64,000 nucleotides of DNA from Pelobates cultripes (GCA_933207985.1 OW240920.1:132352636-132416635), one strand, 5' to 3'; shown: positions 34,535-48,995, numbered from the stretch's first letter. The notes: generated from the letters alone by a model not told the origin. Translations and numbers: made by a program.

Positions 34535-36401
34535 CTATTCTGCAAAAGGTACAGACAAGTCTGGTGGGATCCATGCCTGGTTCGCCTGCTGCTCGCACAG
34601 TCTCTCCAGCATGTGCAAGGTGGAGTTCCACCTTGTGGACACGTTGCATATGAGGCGGTGAGCAGGAAGGCCGAAGATACACTGCAGCACAGACAGGCGA
34701 GCAGCAGCAGGGTAAGAATGCCGAAAGCGCGCACAGACAGCCCGCACTTTCTGCTGCAGCAGCTCTGATATATCTGGGTAGTTTTTCAGGAGTTTCTGCA
34801 CCACCAAATTCAGCACATGTGCCAGGCAAGGGATGTGCATCAAACCAGCTAGGCCCAGAGCTGCTACGAGATTTCGCTCATTATCGCGCACCACCAATCC
34901 GAGCTTGAGGCTCAGTGGCAACAACCACTCATCAGTCTGTTGTTACATGATCGTCCACAGCTCCTGTGCGATGTGGGGTATTTCCCTCCAAACATATGAG
35001 TTTTAAAACCGCCTGCTGTCTTTTTTTTCCCCCTGACTGTACTGAAGTTGGTGGTGAAGGTGTTACGCTGAACGGATGAGGAGGTGGTAGAGGAGGAGGA
35101 AGCGGAGGAGGAGGCAAAGAGAAATGCCCTGCTATCCTTGGTGGCGGAAGGACATGCACCAAACTGCTATCCTTCTCAGGCCCAGCCGCCACTACACTTA
35201 CCCAGTGTGCAGTTAGGGAGGTATAGCTGGGAACCACGTACTGTGGGACAGCCACCGCCATCAGGTTTTTAAAACTGTCCGTTTCCACCAGATGGAATGA
35301 CAGCATTTCAAAGGCCACAAATTTTTAAATGCTGGCATTCAGGGCCAGCTATTGCGGGTGGGTAGGGGGGAACTTCCTCTTTCTCTCCAGTGTTCGGGAG
35401 ATGGACAGCTGAATGCTTCCATGGGACAGTGTGGAGATGCTTGGGGATGGTGGACGTGGTGGCGTTGCTGCCACATCCTCTGTTTGCGGGGTGGCAGGTG
35501 CCATTGTGACTCCAGATGTGGATGAAGAGCCCGAGACAGCAGCAGAAGAGGAAGCAGGAGGAGCCTGAGATCTTTCTTGTTTTTTGAGGTGCTTATTCCA
35601 CTGAAGCTCGTGCTTTGCATGTAGATGCCTGGTTATGCAGGTTGTGCTCAGGTTTGGCACGTTTGTCCCTCACTTCATGCTCTGATTGCATAGCGTGCAA
35701 ACCACTCTTGTCTTGTGGTCAGCACATTGTCTGAAGAACTGCCACGCCAGGGTTTTCCTTGGAGCTGGCTTTGGTGTGCTCGATTCCTGGGTGCTGTGGG
35801 CAGTAGCAGGCGTACTGTCTACGGGATGGCCACTCCGCTTTTGCACTTTGCTCCCTCTTATGCTGTGCTGGTGCCTCTGTGCGACAACCGCCTCTTCCTC
35901 CAAACTGCACACGTCACTCACATGAGCTTGATTCCATGTGGGGGTCTAGGACCTCCTCATCCTCCACATCATCTTCCACCCACTCCTCAACCCTGCCCTC
36001 CTTGCCGGTCTGCACACTGCAGAAATCCACAGTAGTTGGCACCCGTGTTTTCGTCATCCTCAGACGTGCTGTGGTGTTCCTTGCATGTCCACATCCTGAA
36101 ACATAAGTGGTTGTGCATTGGTGCACTCAATCTCTTCCACTTCTGGGGCAGGGCTAGTTGGATGGCCCACGGAAACCCTGCCAGCAGAGTCATCAAAAAG
36201 CATAAGAGACTGCTGCATGAGTTGTGGCTCACACTGCTTGGTTGATTTGCAAGGGGTTAAGGTGAAAGACAGATGGCCATGGGCTGCAGGTGCCAACTCT
36301 GAGCTTTCAGCAGGGGACCAGGTGGGAGACAATGTGAAGGAACTGGAGGCGCGGTCAGCCACCCAATCTACTATCGCCTGTACTTGTTCTGGCCTCACCA
36401 T
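34535..36401 (-). pseudogene. ZBED-type hAT transposase, degraded
   Basis: Minus-strand pieces, from right to left: an N-terminal region (36401-36060, VQAIVDWVAD), an acidic linker (DPHMESSSCE), a BED zinc finger (LAWQFFRQCADHKTRVVCTL...RHLHAKHELQWNKHL) with an in-frame stop at 35670-35672, the hAT N-terminal helical part (FEMLSFHLVETDSFKNLM), and the RNase-H-like core (GLVVRDNERNLVAAL, HIPCLAHVLNLVV, STRWNSTLHMLERL). Several frameshifts separate the pieces and the C-terminal hAT dimerisation segment is not seen. BED finger plus this core is the layout of hAT transposases and their domesticated ZBED relatives. The frame breaks argue for a dead transposon rather than a host ZBED gene. Confidence 0.88.
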
Positions 36402-36569
36402 TCGGCATTCGGGCCTACCAAATTACCCTGAAGGTTCTGTCGTGTACTCGCACCTGAAGGCGCGGTCAACCAACCAATCTACTATCGCCTGTACTTGCTC
36501 TGGCCTCACCATTCGGCATTCGGGCCTACCAAATTACCCTGAAGGTTCTGTCACGTACTAGCACCTGAG
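36348..36569. repeat. Tandem duplication, 111-bp period, two copies
   Basis: 36348-36458 and 36459-36569 are near-identical; each contains GCCTGTACTTGYTCTGGCC and AAATTACCCTGAAGGTTCTG. The period is 37 codons, so it would keep a frame. It lies at the N-terminal side of the hAT transposase remnant. Confidence 0.9.
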
Positions 36570-36860
36570 GAAGGTGTTTAACTTGTGCGTGTAGCTGGCA
36601 CAGATCGATCACATCCTCTCCCTGAAACAAAAGCTCCACCAACACCAGCAGCACCACACCCAGTTTATTGGACTGCAAGAAATGCACCGCAGGCCGCAAA
36701 TGTACTATTTAGCACCAAACTAATTTGACTTTTTCAAACCGATGTAACCACAGTATTTGACGGTTCTATTTGACTCTCAGATATGAAGTGCATGCCCCAG
36801 ATGTACTTTTTAGCACCCAAAAAATTAGAATGTTTAAAACTGCGCTGTCACAGCAGTATT
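36570..36860. repeat. Imperfect direct repeats at the end of the hAT remnant
   Basis: Two diverged copies of a block around CCRCARATGTACTWTTTAGCACC, about 110 bp apart near 36695 and 36795. They resemble subterminal repeats of a DNA transposon and may mark the 5' end of the hAT element. No gene. Confidence 0.5.
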
Positions 36861-37423
36861 TTAAAGCGGCACTGTCATGCTGAATCCCGTTTTTTGGGGT
36901 TTTTTTTAACCCCCCTCCCGCCTCCACTACATCCAATTGACCCACTGGTCACCCCCAAATGCCCCTAAGCCCCCCACATTACCTATTTTTTAATCCTTAT
37001 TTTCTGCCCCGATCTTGATTCAGGGCGCCGCCATCTTTGTGTGGGTAGATGAAGTGCCTGTGGGACACGTCATCAGCCCACACTAGATAGACTGTTAGAT
37101 TCCCGCACATGCCCAGTGAAACACCTGGACATGCGAACGGGAATTTCATCTATTCATTCATTCATCAGACAGACGAATGAATGAATAGAAATATCAGCCG
37201 AACAAACAAACACAGTGTATCAGTGTATCAGTGTTTGTTTGTTCGTGCAGTTTATTACAAGGAGGGAGCTACCGGCACGCAGCTCCCTCCTTGTAATATG
37301 TAAAGATAGAAGCGGCAGGGAGCAGTGCGCCCCACCACTTCATAAGCCCCGCAGGTCCCCCTCTCACTCTATGGGGGTCATTATGACCCCCATAATAGCA
37401 CAAGGGAAATTAAAATCTCCCAA
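36861..37423. repeat. TTAA-ended, hairpin-rich repeat
   Basis: Starts TTAAAGCGGCACTGTCATGC, similar in style to T2-type MITE ends, and contains three consecutive palindromes: 37149-37189 (TCTATTCATTCATTC / GAATGAATGAATAGA), 37201-37242 (AACAAACAAACAC / GTGTTTGTTTGTT) and 37254-37297 (ATTACAAGGAGGGAGCT / AGCTCCCTCCTTGTAAT). No coding potential. It leads into the large inverted repeat. Confidence 0.7.
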
Positions 37424-39323
37424 ATGCCCCTACTCGCTATACCACGAGTAGGGGCATGTCTACTAAACTGTGAGCAGCCTGTGGCTGCTCACTGTTGAAA
37501 AAAAATGACAAATTACAATAAGGGGGGGCGGACCTATTGTCCTCCCCCCCTCCACCCTGAGCGGCGGGTGGGGGCCATGAAGATAAAGAGGGGGGGCCTA
37601 CTGTCCTCCCCCCTGGCCCCCACCCCTGAGCGGTGGGTGGGGGCCCTTATAAAACAATAAGGGGGGGACCTACTTCCTCCCCACTAGCCCCCACCCCTGC
37701 GCGGTGGGTGGGGGCCCTAATAAAACAAAAAGGGGGGGGGACCTACTGTCCTCCCCCCCCGGCCCCCACCCCTGCGCGGTTGGTGGGGGCCCTAAATAAA
37801 GATATGGGGGGGGACCTACTGTCCTCCCCCCCCTGGCCCCCACCCCTGCGCGGTGGGTGGGGGCCCCAATAAAACAATAAGGGGGGGGACCTACTGTCCT
37901 CCCCCCCTGGCCACCACCCCTGAGCGGTGGGTGGGGGCCCCAGTAAAACAATAAGGGGGGGGACCTACTGTCCTCCCCCCCTGACCCCCACCCCGAGCGG
38001 TGGGTGGGGGCCCTAATAAAATAATAAGGGGGGGACATACTGTCCTCCCCCCCTGGCCCCCACCTCTGAGCGGTGGGTGGGGGCCCTAAATGAAACCCCC
38101 CCCAATCAAGGTGACTAGGGGTCCCGAGCCCCTAGTCACCCCCCCCACCCAAAAAAACCTATCCCCTTCCTACCCCCCTCACCCTAAAAATAGTGAGGGG
38201 GGAATAAAATAACTAACCTGTAAAAAAAAAAAATTAAACTTACCATTTGACGTCTACTTTTTTCTAAAATCTTCTTTCTTCAGCCCCCAAAAAGGCCAAA
38301 TAAAAATCCATTATACCCGTCGCACGTAAAAAAAAAAAAGCGCAAAAATAATTAATCCATGTTCGCCCTTCGAGGGCACGCCGCATACTGAGCTCCGCAG
38401 GGCGGGTCAAGGCTTATAAAGCCTTGCCCCGCCCTGCAATTAGGCTTAGAACACTCTGATTGGTGGGTTTAAGCCAATCAGAGTGCTCTGAGTCATTTTA
38501 CACAGGTGGGAAAATCAAAGAATTTTTTTTTTTTTTTGCAGAGCGGGTATAATGGATTTTTATTTGGCCTTTTTGGGGGCTGAAGAAAGAAGATTTTAGA
38601 AAAAAGAAGACGTCAAATGGTAAGTTTAATTTTTTTTTTTACAGGTTAGTTATTTTATTCCCCCCTCACTATTTTTAGGGTGAGGGGGGTAGGTAGGGGA
38701 TAGGTTTTTTTGGGTGGGGGGGGTGACTAGGGGCTTGGGACCCCTAGTCACCTTGATTGGGGGGAGTTTCATTTAGGGCCCCCACCCACCGCTCAGGGGT
38801 GGGGGCCAGGGGGGGGGAGGACAGTAGGTCTCCCCCCCCTTATTGTTTTATTAGGGCCCCCACCCACCGCTGAGGGGTGGGGGCCAGGGGTAGGACAGTA
38901 GGTCGTCCCCCCTTATTGTTTTACTGGGGCCCCCACCCACTGCTCAGGGGTGGGGGCCGGGGGAAGGACAGTAGGTCCCCCCCTTATTGTTTTATTAGGG
39001 CCCCCACCCACCGCGCAGGGGTGGGGGCCAGGAGGGGGGACAGAAGTTCCCCCCCCATATCTTTATTTAGGGCCCCCACCCACTGCTCAGGGGTGGGGGC
39101 CAGGGGGGGCCAGTAGGTCCCCCCCATCTTTATTTAGGGCCCCCACCCACCGCTCAGGGGTGGGGACCAGGGGGGGCCAGTAGGTCCCCCCCATCTTTAT
39201 TTAGGGCCCCCATGGGCATGGGGGGGGCCTAAATAAAGATGCTCACTGCTATACTACACATGCTATAAGCTGCTCACTGCTTACTACACATGCCCCTACT
39301 CGCGGTATAGCGAGTAGGGGCAT
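37424..39323. mobile_element. Large inverted (foldback) repeat with GC-rich tandem units
   Basis: Left arm about 37424-38320 and right arm about 38543-39323 are reverse complements in the same order: outer palindrome ATGCCCCTACTCG/CGAGTAGGGGCAT, then 7-8 tandem units of 72-75 bp (GGGGCCCTAATAAAACAATA, CCCACCGCTCAGGGGTGGGG), then a GGTGACTAGGGG...CCTAGTCACC hairpin, then a block with GGCTGAAGAAAGAAGATTTT. The 222-bp spacer holds two further hairpins at 38399-38434 and 38449-38490. A second copy with the same internal order starts at 62990. The frames here are period artefacts. I do not recognise a named transposon family. Confidence 0.85.
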
Positions 39324-39819
39324 ATTATTATTATTTACTAATACTAAGTAATCTAAGATTACTCCAATTTAGGTCTTTCAGCCTTTTAGTAGATAGCTCC
39401 CTGATACTGTGGGAATTAGGGAGTTATCTACTAAGCGGCTGCAAGATGCAGCCACAGCATGAATAGGATCGGAGTTTCATTCATTAGAATGAAATTCCGA
39501 TCCGAATAAAATGCCGAATTGCGTATTCACTGTAGTTTGCAGATTCAACACCAGAATTCTTTTCTAATCTGTCCCTCACAGCTGCATCATCCTCTCCCTA
39601 CACTAATAGCACTGCACGTCAGATGAGTGGTTATGTCACTCCAGCTTATATAGAGGCTGGGTCACATGCTGCACTGGCCAATCACAGCCATGCCCCCGGC
39701 TGTTGGAGGAGCCTGTTTGCCAGCCTCCTTCCTCATGTCTATGGCCCTGGGCTGTATTGCCATTTAAAAAGACTATGTGGGGCTTATTGGCTTCTAAAGA
39801 CTGTTTCTGCCCATTTTAA
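39324..39819. repeat. Hairpins flanking the inverted repeat, then unassigned DNA
   Basis: Two palindromes, 39388-39433 (TAGTAGATAGCTCCC...GGGAGTTATCTACTA) and about 39466-39503 (GATCGGAGTTTCATTC...GAATGAAATTCCGATC), mirror the hairpin style on the other side of the foldback. The remainder to 39819 has no recognisable gene. Confidence 0.6.
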
Positions 39820-41099
39820 TCCATGGGAAGGTGTGTCTCTTCCCCTCCCCCGTTTTTCTGTCTATTGTTCTCCAGCAGGGCGTTGTCCCAGGCACACTGC
39901 CAAACCAGTTGGAACTGACTGCTTTTGTCCCTCCTTGGTCTCTCAACAGCCCCCTTGCTATGCTTTACCCCATGGCAAATTTACTTTGTTCGTGGGAGCC
40001 GAGCGCTGTTCACCTATATTGGGCACTCAGATCCGAGCCATCTGGGGATAGGTTAACTGTGGGGGTTCTGTGTATTATAAGATTTATATATTTTTATGTA
40101 CTTTTATGTATTTTTGCTGTTAGTGTAAAATTTAGATATTTTCTGTACCTGGAGATAATTGAGTTTACTGAATGCCTTAAAGGACCACTACAGTGCCAGG
40201 AAAACATACTTGTTTTCCTGGCACTATAGTGCCCTGAGGGTGCCCCCACCCCTCAGGTTGCCCCTCCCGCCAGGCTGGATGGAGAGGAAATTACCTCTTT
40301 CTCCAGCACCGGGCGGGGACTCTCTTCCTCCTGGCTGAATGCGCAGCGCGTGCATTCAACCAGTCTCATAGGAAAGCATTCACAATGCTTTCCTATGGAC
40401 ACTGGCGTCTTCTCACTGTGAAAATCACAGTGAGAAGCGCCTCTAGCGGCTGTCAGTGAGACGGCCACTAGAGGCTGAAACTGCTATGTTTATTGAAAAA
40501 AGGGGTTAACCCTAGCTGGACCAGACACCCAGACCACTTCATTAACCTGAAGTGGTCTGGGTGCCTATAGTGGTCTTTTAAGCCAATTATCTCCAGGATA
40601 GAGAGGAGGGATTTCATTGTGTATGTAGGATGGCTATTATGTTAATTAGTGTTCCCATTGGTTTGTGTCCCTTTTGTCACAGTTTACCACCAGGTCCAGG
40701 GGGTGTGCCTCTGGCCTGAAAACTTGTATATAAGGAGTAATAAACGCTCATTGTAGTCAGATCATCTTGTACCTTCATGAAGTTTCGGCTCATGTTTGGG
40801 GGATTGGAGAACTACACTCTGGGGATTGCTACAATCACTATACTCCCCAGGGTATGATCACTAAGCTCTGCTAAGAGCTTGTTCCTGCTCTCTGAAATTC
40901 GGAGAGGTTGACCTACTGGAAGCTGGACCCTGGTCTTGGGTCCTGAGTGGGTGGAGATGGCGAGACCCCCAACCAAGCTGTGGTGGTTCGAGGGAGTCTA
41001 CAGTGGCTATGGTGTCTGGTGGAGTGCTTGGAGTCCTTGGTAAGCACTAGGAGCCAACTCAGAAGGTACTCAGTTGGGATGCAAGCGGTTCCGTTACAC
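39820..41099 (+). mobile_element. LTR family B, solo-type, split by a MITE
   Basis: Shares ordered blocks with the reverse complement of 19244-20020: CACTCAGATC near 40025, GTACCTGGAGATAATTGAGT at 40147, and GGCGAGACCCCCAACCAAGC near 40959. It ends CCGTTACA at 41099. A promoter-like GTATATAAGG at about 40727 and AATAAA at about 40738 lie in the expected LTR order. The MITE at 40177-40581 interrupts it. The left boundary is approximate and no internal region is attached. Confidence 0.68.
40177..40581. mobile_element. T2-type MITE inserted in LTR family B
   Basis: Bounded by TTAA at 40177-40180 and 40578-40581. The ends are inverted (TTAAAGGACCACTACAG against TTAAAAGACCACTATAG read from the right). 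Internal palindromes include GGAAAACA...TGTTTTCC near the left end and AGACCACTTCA...TGAAGTGGTCT near the right end. Same family as 13907-14368. Confidence 0.82.
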
Positions 41100-41429
41100 A
41101 TATGTAGGAATAGGAACACAGTGGTGTAAGATGTTCTTGATATACGGTAACTGGTATATTCAATGCAGTGTAAACATAAACTATCATAGGGCAATATATA
41201 CACGTAAAATAATTTGGAACACTCACAATGTTTAGAACCCTTATGAGTCCTCTCAAAACTGCAGGCATTTCACCTGTATAATTATGTAAATGTGGAGGAA
41301 CGTGGTTATCAGCAAAATTCTGCATGGTTTTACCTGTAGCATGTAAGCTACATTGAGCAGGGCCCTCAACCCTTCTGTTCCTGTGCGTCCATTTGTTTAG
41401 TTACAGTTATGTGTCTGTTAGTCCACCCG

Positions 41430-41486
41430 TTGTAGAGCGCTATAGAATTTGCTGGCGCTATATATATATAAATAATAATAATAATG
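41430..41486 (+). mobile_element. LINE/SINE 3' tail
   Basis: GTAGAGCGCTATAGAATTTG followed by CTGGCGCTATA and an (ATA)n run. GCGCTxxxGAATxTGxTGGCGCTATA ahead of a simple repeat is the familiar 3' end of L2/CR1-type LINEs and their SINEs. The body upstream is not recognisable. Confidence 0.6.
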
Positions 41487-41612
41487 AAGCATAGGTCATG
41501 CCAAACTAACTTAATTGCATTCTACGAAGAAGTCATTGGAAGTATAGATCAGGGTGTTGCAGTGGATGTGATCTATTTGGTGTTTGATACAGTTCTACAC
41601 TATAGATTAGTG
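41487..41612 (+). pseudogene. CR1/L2-type LINE reverse transcriptase fragment
   Basis: 42 codons read KHRSCQTNLIAFYEEVIGSI, DQGVAVDVIYL and VFDTVLHYRL. RSCxTNLIAFYxxV, DQGxAVDVVYLDF and AFDTVPH are the consecutive blocks of the CR1-clade RT palm, where the catalytic Asp of YLDF has become Val. It is a short dead fragment. Confidence 0.82.
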
Positions 41613-43293
41613 TTCAAACTCAAATAAATTGGTCTAGATTTAAATTCTTGTTCTTTGGTTGACAAATTTAAACCTCTTTAGTTTAGAAAAATGTTGTCTG
41701 AATTTTTTCTAGTGCCATATCTTTATTTTTTTTTTATTTTTTTTTTTACAGGTTACAAATATAGTACTGCATATTCAAGGTGTGTATAGCAAAGGTAAAC
41801 CTACACCAATATAGAATAATGGATAAGTCCAAGAAATTACTTATCCAATACAAATGAAAAACAGCTTCCTTCTGATAATCTACAGAAAGATAATACAATA
41901 TAATAGTGGAATACAGTTAAAATAGATTGCTGTGTGCTAAATTCAATTGCGCTCACTAGATGGAGACTTGGAAATTGCCTTAGGGTGCCTCCCATTGGAT
42001 GATTGGGGGAGTGATCCAGGGTACCCTCTCAGCTTTTGGATGATGACACCACAAAATGGAAAGATGGACTCTTAAAAAATGAAATAAAATACAATAAAAA
42101 TGTTCCTATGCGTTTCATCTCGCAAGAGACTTCGGCAGGGACACAATAATAAAAATATAATAAAAACAATCCGAAAGCGGCATATACCTTCCCTCCCCCA
42201 CCCCTCCTAAGTCCTTCATATATATGCCATCCTTGCATCTCATTGGTGGTTCTGTGGGTGTTTCCAAAAATATTCCGCAGTTTTGACTTGTCAAAAATCT
42301 AATTTTCCCATGTATTCCTTGTTCAATTGACCTCATTTCTGTGCGTCACTTCCGGTAGTCGCGTCTGTATGACGTGTTCCAATCGACGGCCATCATGCAT
42401 TCTATGCTTGTAAGTTGTCGCCAGGGTTAGGACATACAAGCTTCTTTCTTTAGTGGAGCATAAGGAAGCCTTAAAGGCTCAAAAGGGACAAGTGTCAGAA
42501 ATAAACAGCAGCATGTAACTGCATCAGTAACCAAGTCCCAATTGTTTAAATAGAGCCCAAAGCTGCCTGGCAGTATCTCTCTGGATAATTTCAGCTGATT
42601 TATTAGGGGAATGGGAATGTTATTTTTGTTCCAGGTGTTTCTGTTTGGAACATATTAATATGACCAGAATTTTTTTCCCTCTCTATAATGCTGTTATAAA
42701 TCTCCTCTCTTCTGTTTGATTAGTTTCAATACCCAGAGAGAACTCACATGCACAAGCCTTGGCTCTAACTGTCTATGAATTGTAAATAGCTTAAAATCAT
42801 CATAAAACCAAGACATGTCAAAGCCCTTAGAGTGGAGAGACAGGAGTGGGGACACTTTGCTAAAAAAACACTATGTACACTTGTAATAAATATACAAACA
42901 TAAATGAACTTGTTCTTCCTGAACTAAATGTATATATATATTACGAGCAAACTGAATAAATATTGTCAGTTTTTCCAAGTATAGTAATTACTATTTCTAT
43001 TTCCACTGATAGGTCAAACCAGGTATCTACTACAATTTCAATATCACAACCTTAATGTAGATAAGTGAGGCTTTATGGACTAAATCTCATTTTGCAAATT
43101 AAGGTAAAAGGGAGTACACCTAATTTTGCTAGTGAAGGGGATAAAGCACACAAAACACTCAATTTCTTCAGTCACCATGACACCCAATAGGCGTTTTTCT
43201 TATCTATTGCAAAAATATTGTCATTTTTCTAAGTATGGCAAACAATAATTTATTGTAACTGATTTCCTTTAACCCACAGTATATTTCTTTCAG
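41613..43293. other. No gene recognised; upstream flank of the zinc-finger gene
   Basis: Contains a T-rich tract at 41727-41749 that could be the poly(A) tail of a minus-strand retrocopy, but no coding part could be named. A possible splice acceptor, TTTCTTTCAG, ends at 43293, 65 bp before the finger-gene ATG. Confidence 0.5.
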
Positions 43294-43358
43294 GTGTATT
43301 TGCCTAGAGTGGTACTACTGAAAGTGGTGACAAGAACAGAAATCTATGAAGCAAGGCT

Positions 43359-45830
<2,472 letters not shown>

Positions 45831-48402
45831 ATCTTGTGTGAATTGTCTCTTGCTGACACAATAAATAGTAACTGTGATGGTAGCAGTCAATGTACATATG
45901 ATGCTATCATCCGGGGTGCCTAACCTGCACTGCCAACTCTAAAGGCTAGTTCCCCCAACCCATGTTAATACAGACTTCAAGCATAGGTTATGTTTACTTC
46001 TATTTCTCTAGGGTTTTTCTTAGGGCATACAATGCAGCTGAGACTATAACTAATAAATATACCAATTTTGTCACATTATCAAATCAGACATTCATAATTT
46101 GGAGTCAAATAAAGAGCCTTCTGAAAAATATTTAATGAGCTTTAAAATATGTGTTGCAGGATTTGTTTCTTTGTAATATTATCATTCTTGTATTAGTTGC
46201 AAATTAAAAGATTTCAGACTTATTTCATACACAGGAACTGAGGCCCTACCTACACATCTAATATTAATTATAGTACTTATGTCCATTGTATATCAATGAT
46301 CAACACATATGGTTTTTGTTCAGATAGATTGATAAAGGCCTGCTGTTATAACCTTCAACCCAGCATTCCAGGCCAGACTCACATGTGTATTAAGAAGGGC
46401 CTCTTTCTGAATGTATTCATTTAAACATATATAGTAATTCCTATAACCATTTTTATAATGTTTGGCTCTAACTATAGATTGGCAGAATGGGGATTAATTC
46501 GTGACCCATTTTACACTTGTTTTAAAGAATCAAATAACCTTATACTTGTGTACTCATCCTAATGAACTGAATTCTTAGACATATAAAAGCTTTCGCAGAT
46601 AAATATTCACCACCAATACTTTTGCATCAAAAATGGATATTAACTTGAAGTGCATACAAATTGCTGTATTGGTCCAGATGTGTGCCAAGATATTTTATTT
46701 TCGGATGGTGTGTATTGTTTGAATAAATATTAAAAATTTTGTACTTTATATTTTTTTTATTTTTTTTTACAAGACTTCTAATTTAATTCCCAGCTAATAT
46801 TCCTCAAAATGGTAAACTTTAACTATCACTATCTAAGATATTAATATATTCCCAAGATGAGTTGCTTATCCAAAGTTAAATCTACAGACGCGAGTAATAC
46901 ATACTCTATACAACATAAATAACACATACAATATATGAGACATAGCAGCATCCATTGATAATAGAGAGATGGGCGCAATCGATATTATTTCTTTAATATA
47001 TTAATTTAACTCGCAACTGTCACGAACGCACCCTACTCCAAGAGTGTATGGGACGTAGTTGTGGTGGTGAAAGGATTAAAGTTCACTATTTGTCTGCACT
47101 AGACCAGAAATAATGACAAAATTCCCCCTTTTTAACACCACCCACACTTAAACATAATAATATAACTATTACTATTTTAACGCTGCCACCACCAAGACAA
47201 TTTATAAATGGGGTGCCTTGGCCCCCCAGGTAAATCAACAATAAAACCCACCAAATATTACTGAGTACAATATTTAAGGAATTGAAAAAATACTAACTAG
47301 TCTCTTCAGGTTACGTGATTCTTAACCAGACAAAGGCAGGACTTAATAAATGAATGTTTAATATGAGCAAAAATAGTCACAGTGCATATAAAAATATATG
47401 ATAAACAAATTACACCAACAACAGATAAAAACAAAAAGGATAAAATACAGAAGTCCTGTCTTAGGTTTTCAAAGTACAACTTCTGTCCAGAGGGTCTCTG
47501 GCAAGGAAAGATGGTGACTCACTCAAAATTAGATCTTGGCCCCAATCAAGTACATTAGCACCCTTCAGGATCATTAGAGACATACCCTGTGGATTACCAC
47601 ACCCCACCCAGAGGTGGAGTTAAGGCGTATCTATAGAGATACTAAGCGACCACCCCCTTGTGTCCAGACCCACATCAATCCAAATGGAAACATTTGGTTC
47701 TATCTTCTCTTATGTGCCAGCCAGAGGAATAATAATTGCCTTTATGAATTTATTATTTTCCCATTCTATACATATGTTGCATGCCGGCCTTGCGAACCTA
47801 TAGGATGGACACCACAATTCCTTCCCCCTATGGTCACGTTAGGCCACTCATGTTTGGACGTGGTTAGAAGATGGCGCTTGTCACATTCTAAATATAACGA
47901 AAATGAGGCTTTATTATTATTATGTGGGGTAAATATGAATGTTTTTGTCCTTCCTTTGGATATGATACACGGCTAATGGCATTTACAAATGAAAGAGATT
48001 GACTCATCCCTAATAAAGTACATGCCAAATGGATGAAGAGCCATTCAGACTTTTTCCAAGTGTAGAACCTCACACCTTGCAGAGCCTTGACTATATAGTA
48101 GGAAAGGTTTAATTGGCGCTCACTTAACACTGATAAAAAGTCAGGAAAACAGAGGCCTGCAGTAACTAGTACAAGGATTCCCTACCTTGTCAATGATAAA
48201 TATAAGAAAAAAGAATAGTGAGTAGGCGCTTCACTGAAATATATGGCAATATAGTATGTAACGAAAATACCAAACAAAAACGGTGTACCCAGTATATAGG
48301 TTTTTCCCTTTTACACCAGACGTCAAGATAACAAAGTATGAAAATATAAATATACTGGTATGTCCACCTCCCCAGTGTCACTTAGCTAAAATAAGGTAAT
48401 AT
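45831..48402. other. No gene recognised
   Basis: AT-rich DNA with a T-rich tract at 46748-46770. The frames 47614-47976 (plus) and 47888-48130 (minus) overlap and have no recognisable domain. Part of 48130-48400 (TAGGCGCTTCACTGAAATAT) has the style of a dispersed repeat terminus but could not be assigned. Confidence 0.5.
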
Positions 48403-48665
48403 TATTGACTTTGGCTTTGTTTCTGACTACGTTTTCTCTTTATCCTTATCTGTTCTGGTTGTCGGCTTCCTGTTTACTGTGTACCAGACCCCGGCTAGTC
48501 CTAGTTTACGTTGTCTCTCTGTGTCCTTGACTTCGGATCGTTCCTGACTCTGCCTCCTCTCATATACGTTGAGTCCAGCCATTCTAAGGTCCGGTAGACG
48601 TATCTCTCCTCTGTGTTGTCTTCTGTTTAGCTGAATCCTGCGTGTTGGGGTATATTCTCGTTACA
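48403..48665 (+). mobile_element. LTR family A, 3' part, plus orientation
   Basis: Reverse complement of about 3008-3272 with roughly nine in ten bases matching by eye: ATTGACTTTGGCTT, GTGTACCAGACCCCGGCT, AAGGTCCGGTAGACGTATCT. It ends TCTCGTTACA at 48665. The 5' part of the LTR and any internal region are missing, so this is a truncated solo LTR. Confidence 0.85.
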
Positions 48666-48769
48666 GCAATATATAGGTCCCACTATGTACACAAGGTTAT
48701 TTGAATTGCCCTGTGCATGGGCAGTGTGTGAGACATAACCCTCTGTATATAGTGGGGGCATATATTAAC

Positions 48770-48995
48770 TTACCCAAGCACACAGATTGCACTCCCAGGA
48801 CTTGCTACAGCAACCAGGACTTACCGAAGCACTGAGATTGCACTCACAGGACTTGCCCTAGCACTGAGATTGTACTCACAAGACTTGATCCCAGTACCCA
48901 CCCCAGCACCCAGGACTTACCCCAACACTGAGATTGCACTCATGGTACTTTCTCCAGCACCCAGGACTTACCCCGGCATTTAGATTGCCCAGGAC
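48770..48995. repeat. ~40-bp minisatellite (CCCAGGACTTACC...GAGATTGCACTCA)
   Basis: Five or six imperfect copies of units combining CCAGCACCCAGGACTTACCC and AGCACTGAGATTGCACTCAC. No coding potential. Confidence 0.8.

Noticed and set aside
34535..36401. A domesticated ZBED host gene
   Set aside because: In-frame stop inside the BED finger, several frameshifts and a missing C-terminal domain fit a dead hAT transposon.
37633..39183. Gly/Pro/Trp-rich frames in the foldback arms
   Set aside because: Open only because of the GC-rich tandem units; present on both arms and both strands.
47614..47976. A host gene of 120 codons
   Set aside because: No domain, overlaps a minus-strand frame of similar quality, and lies in AT-rich DNA.
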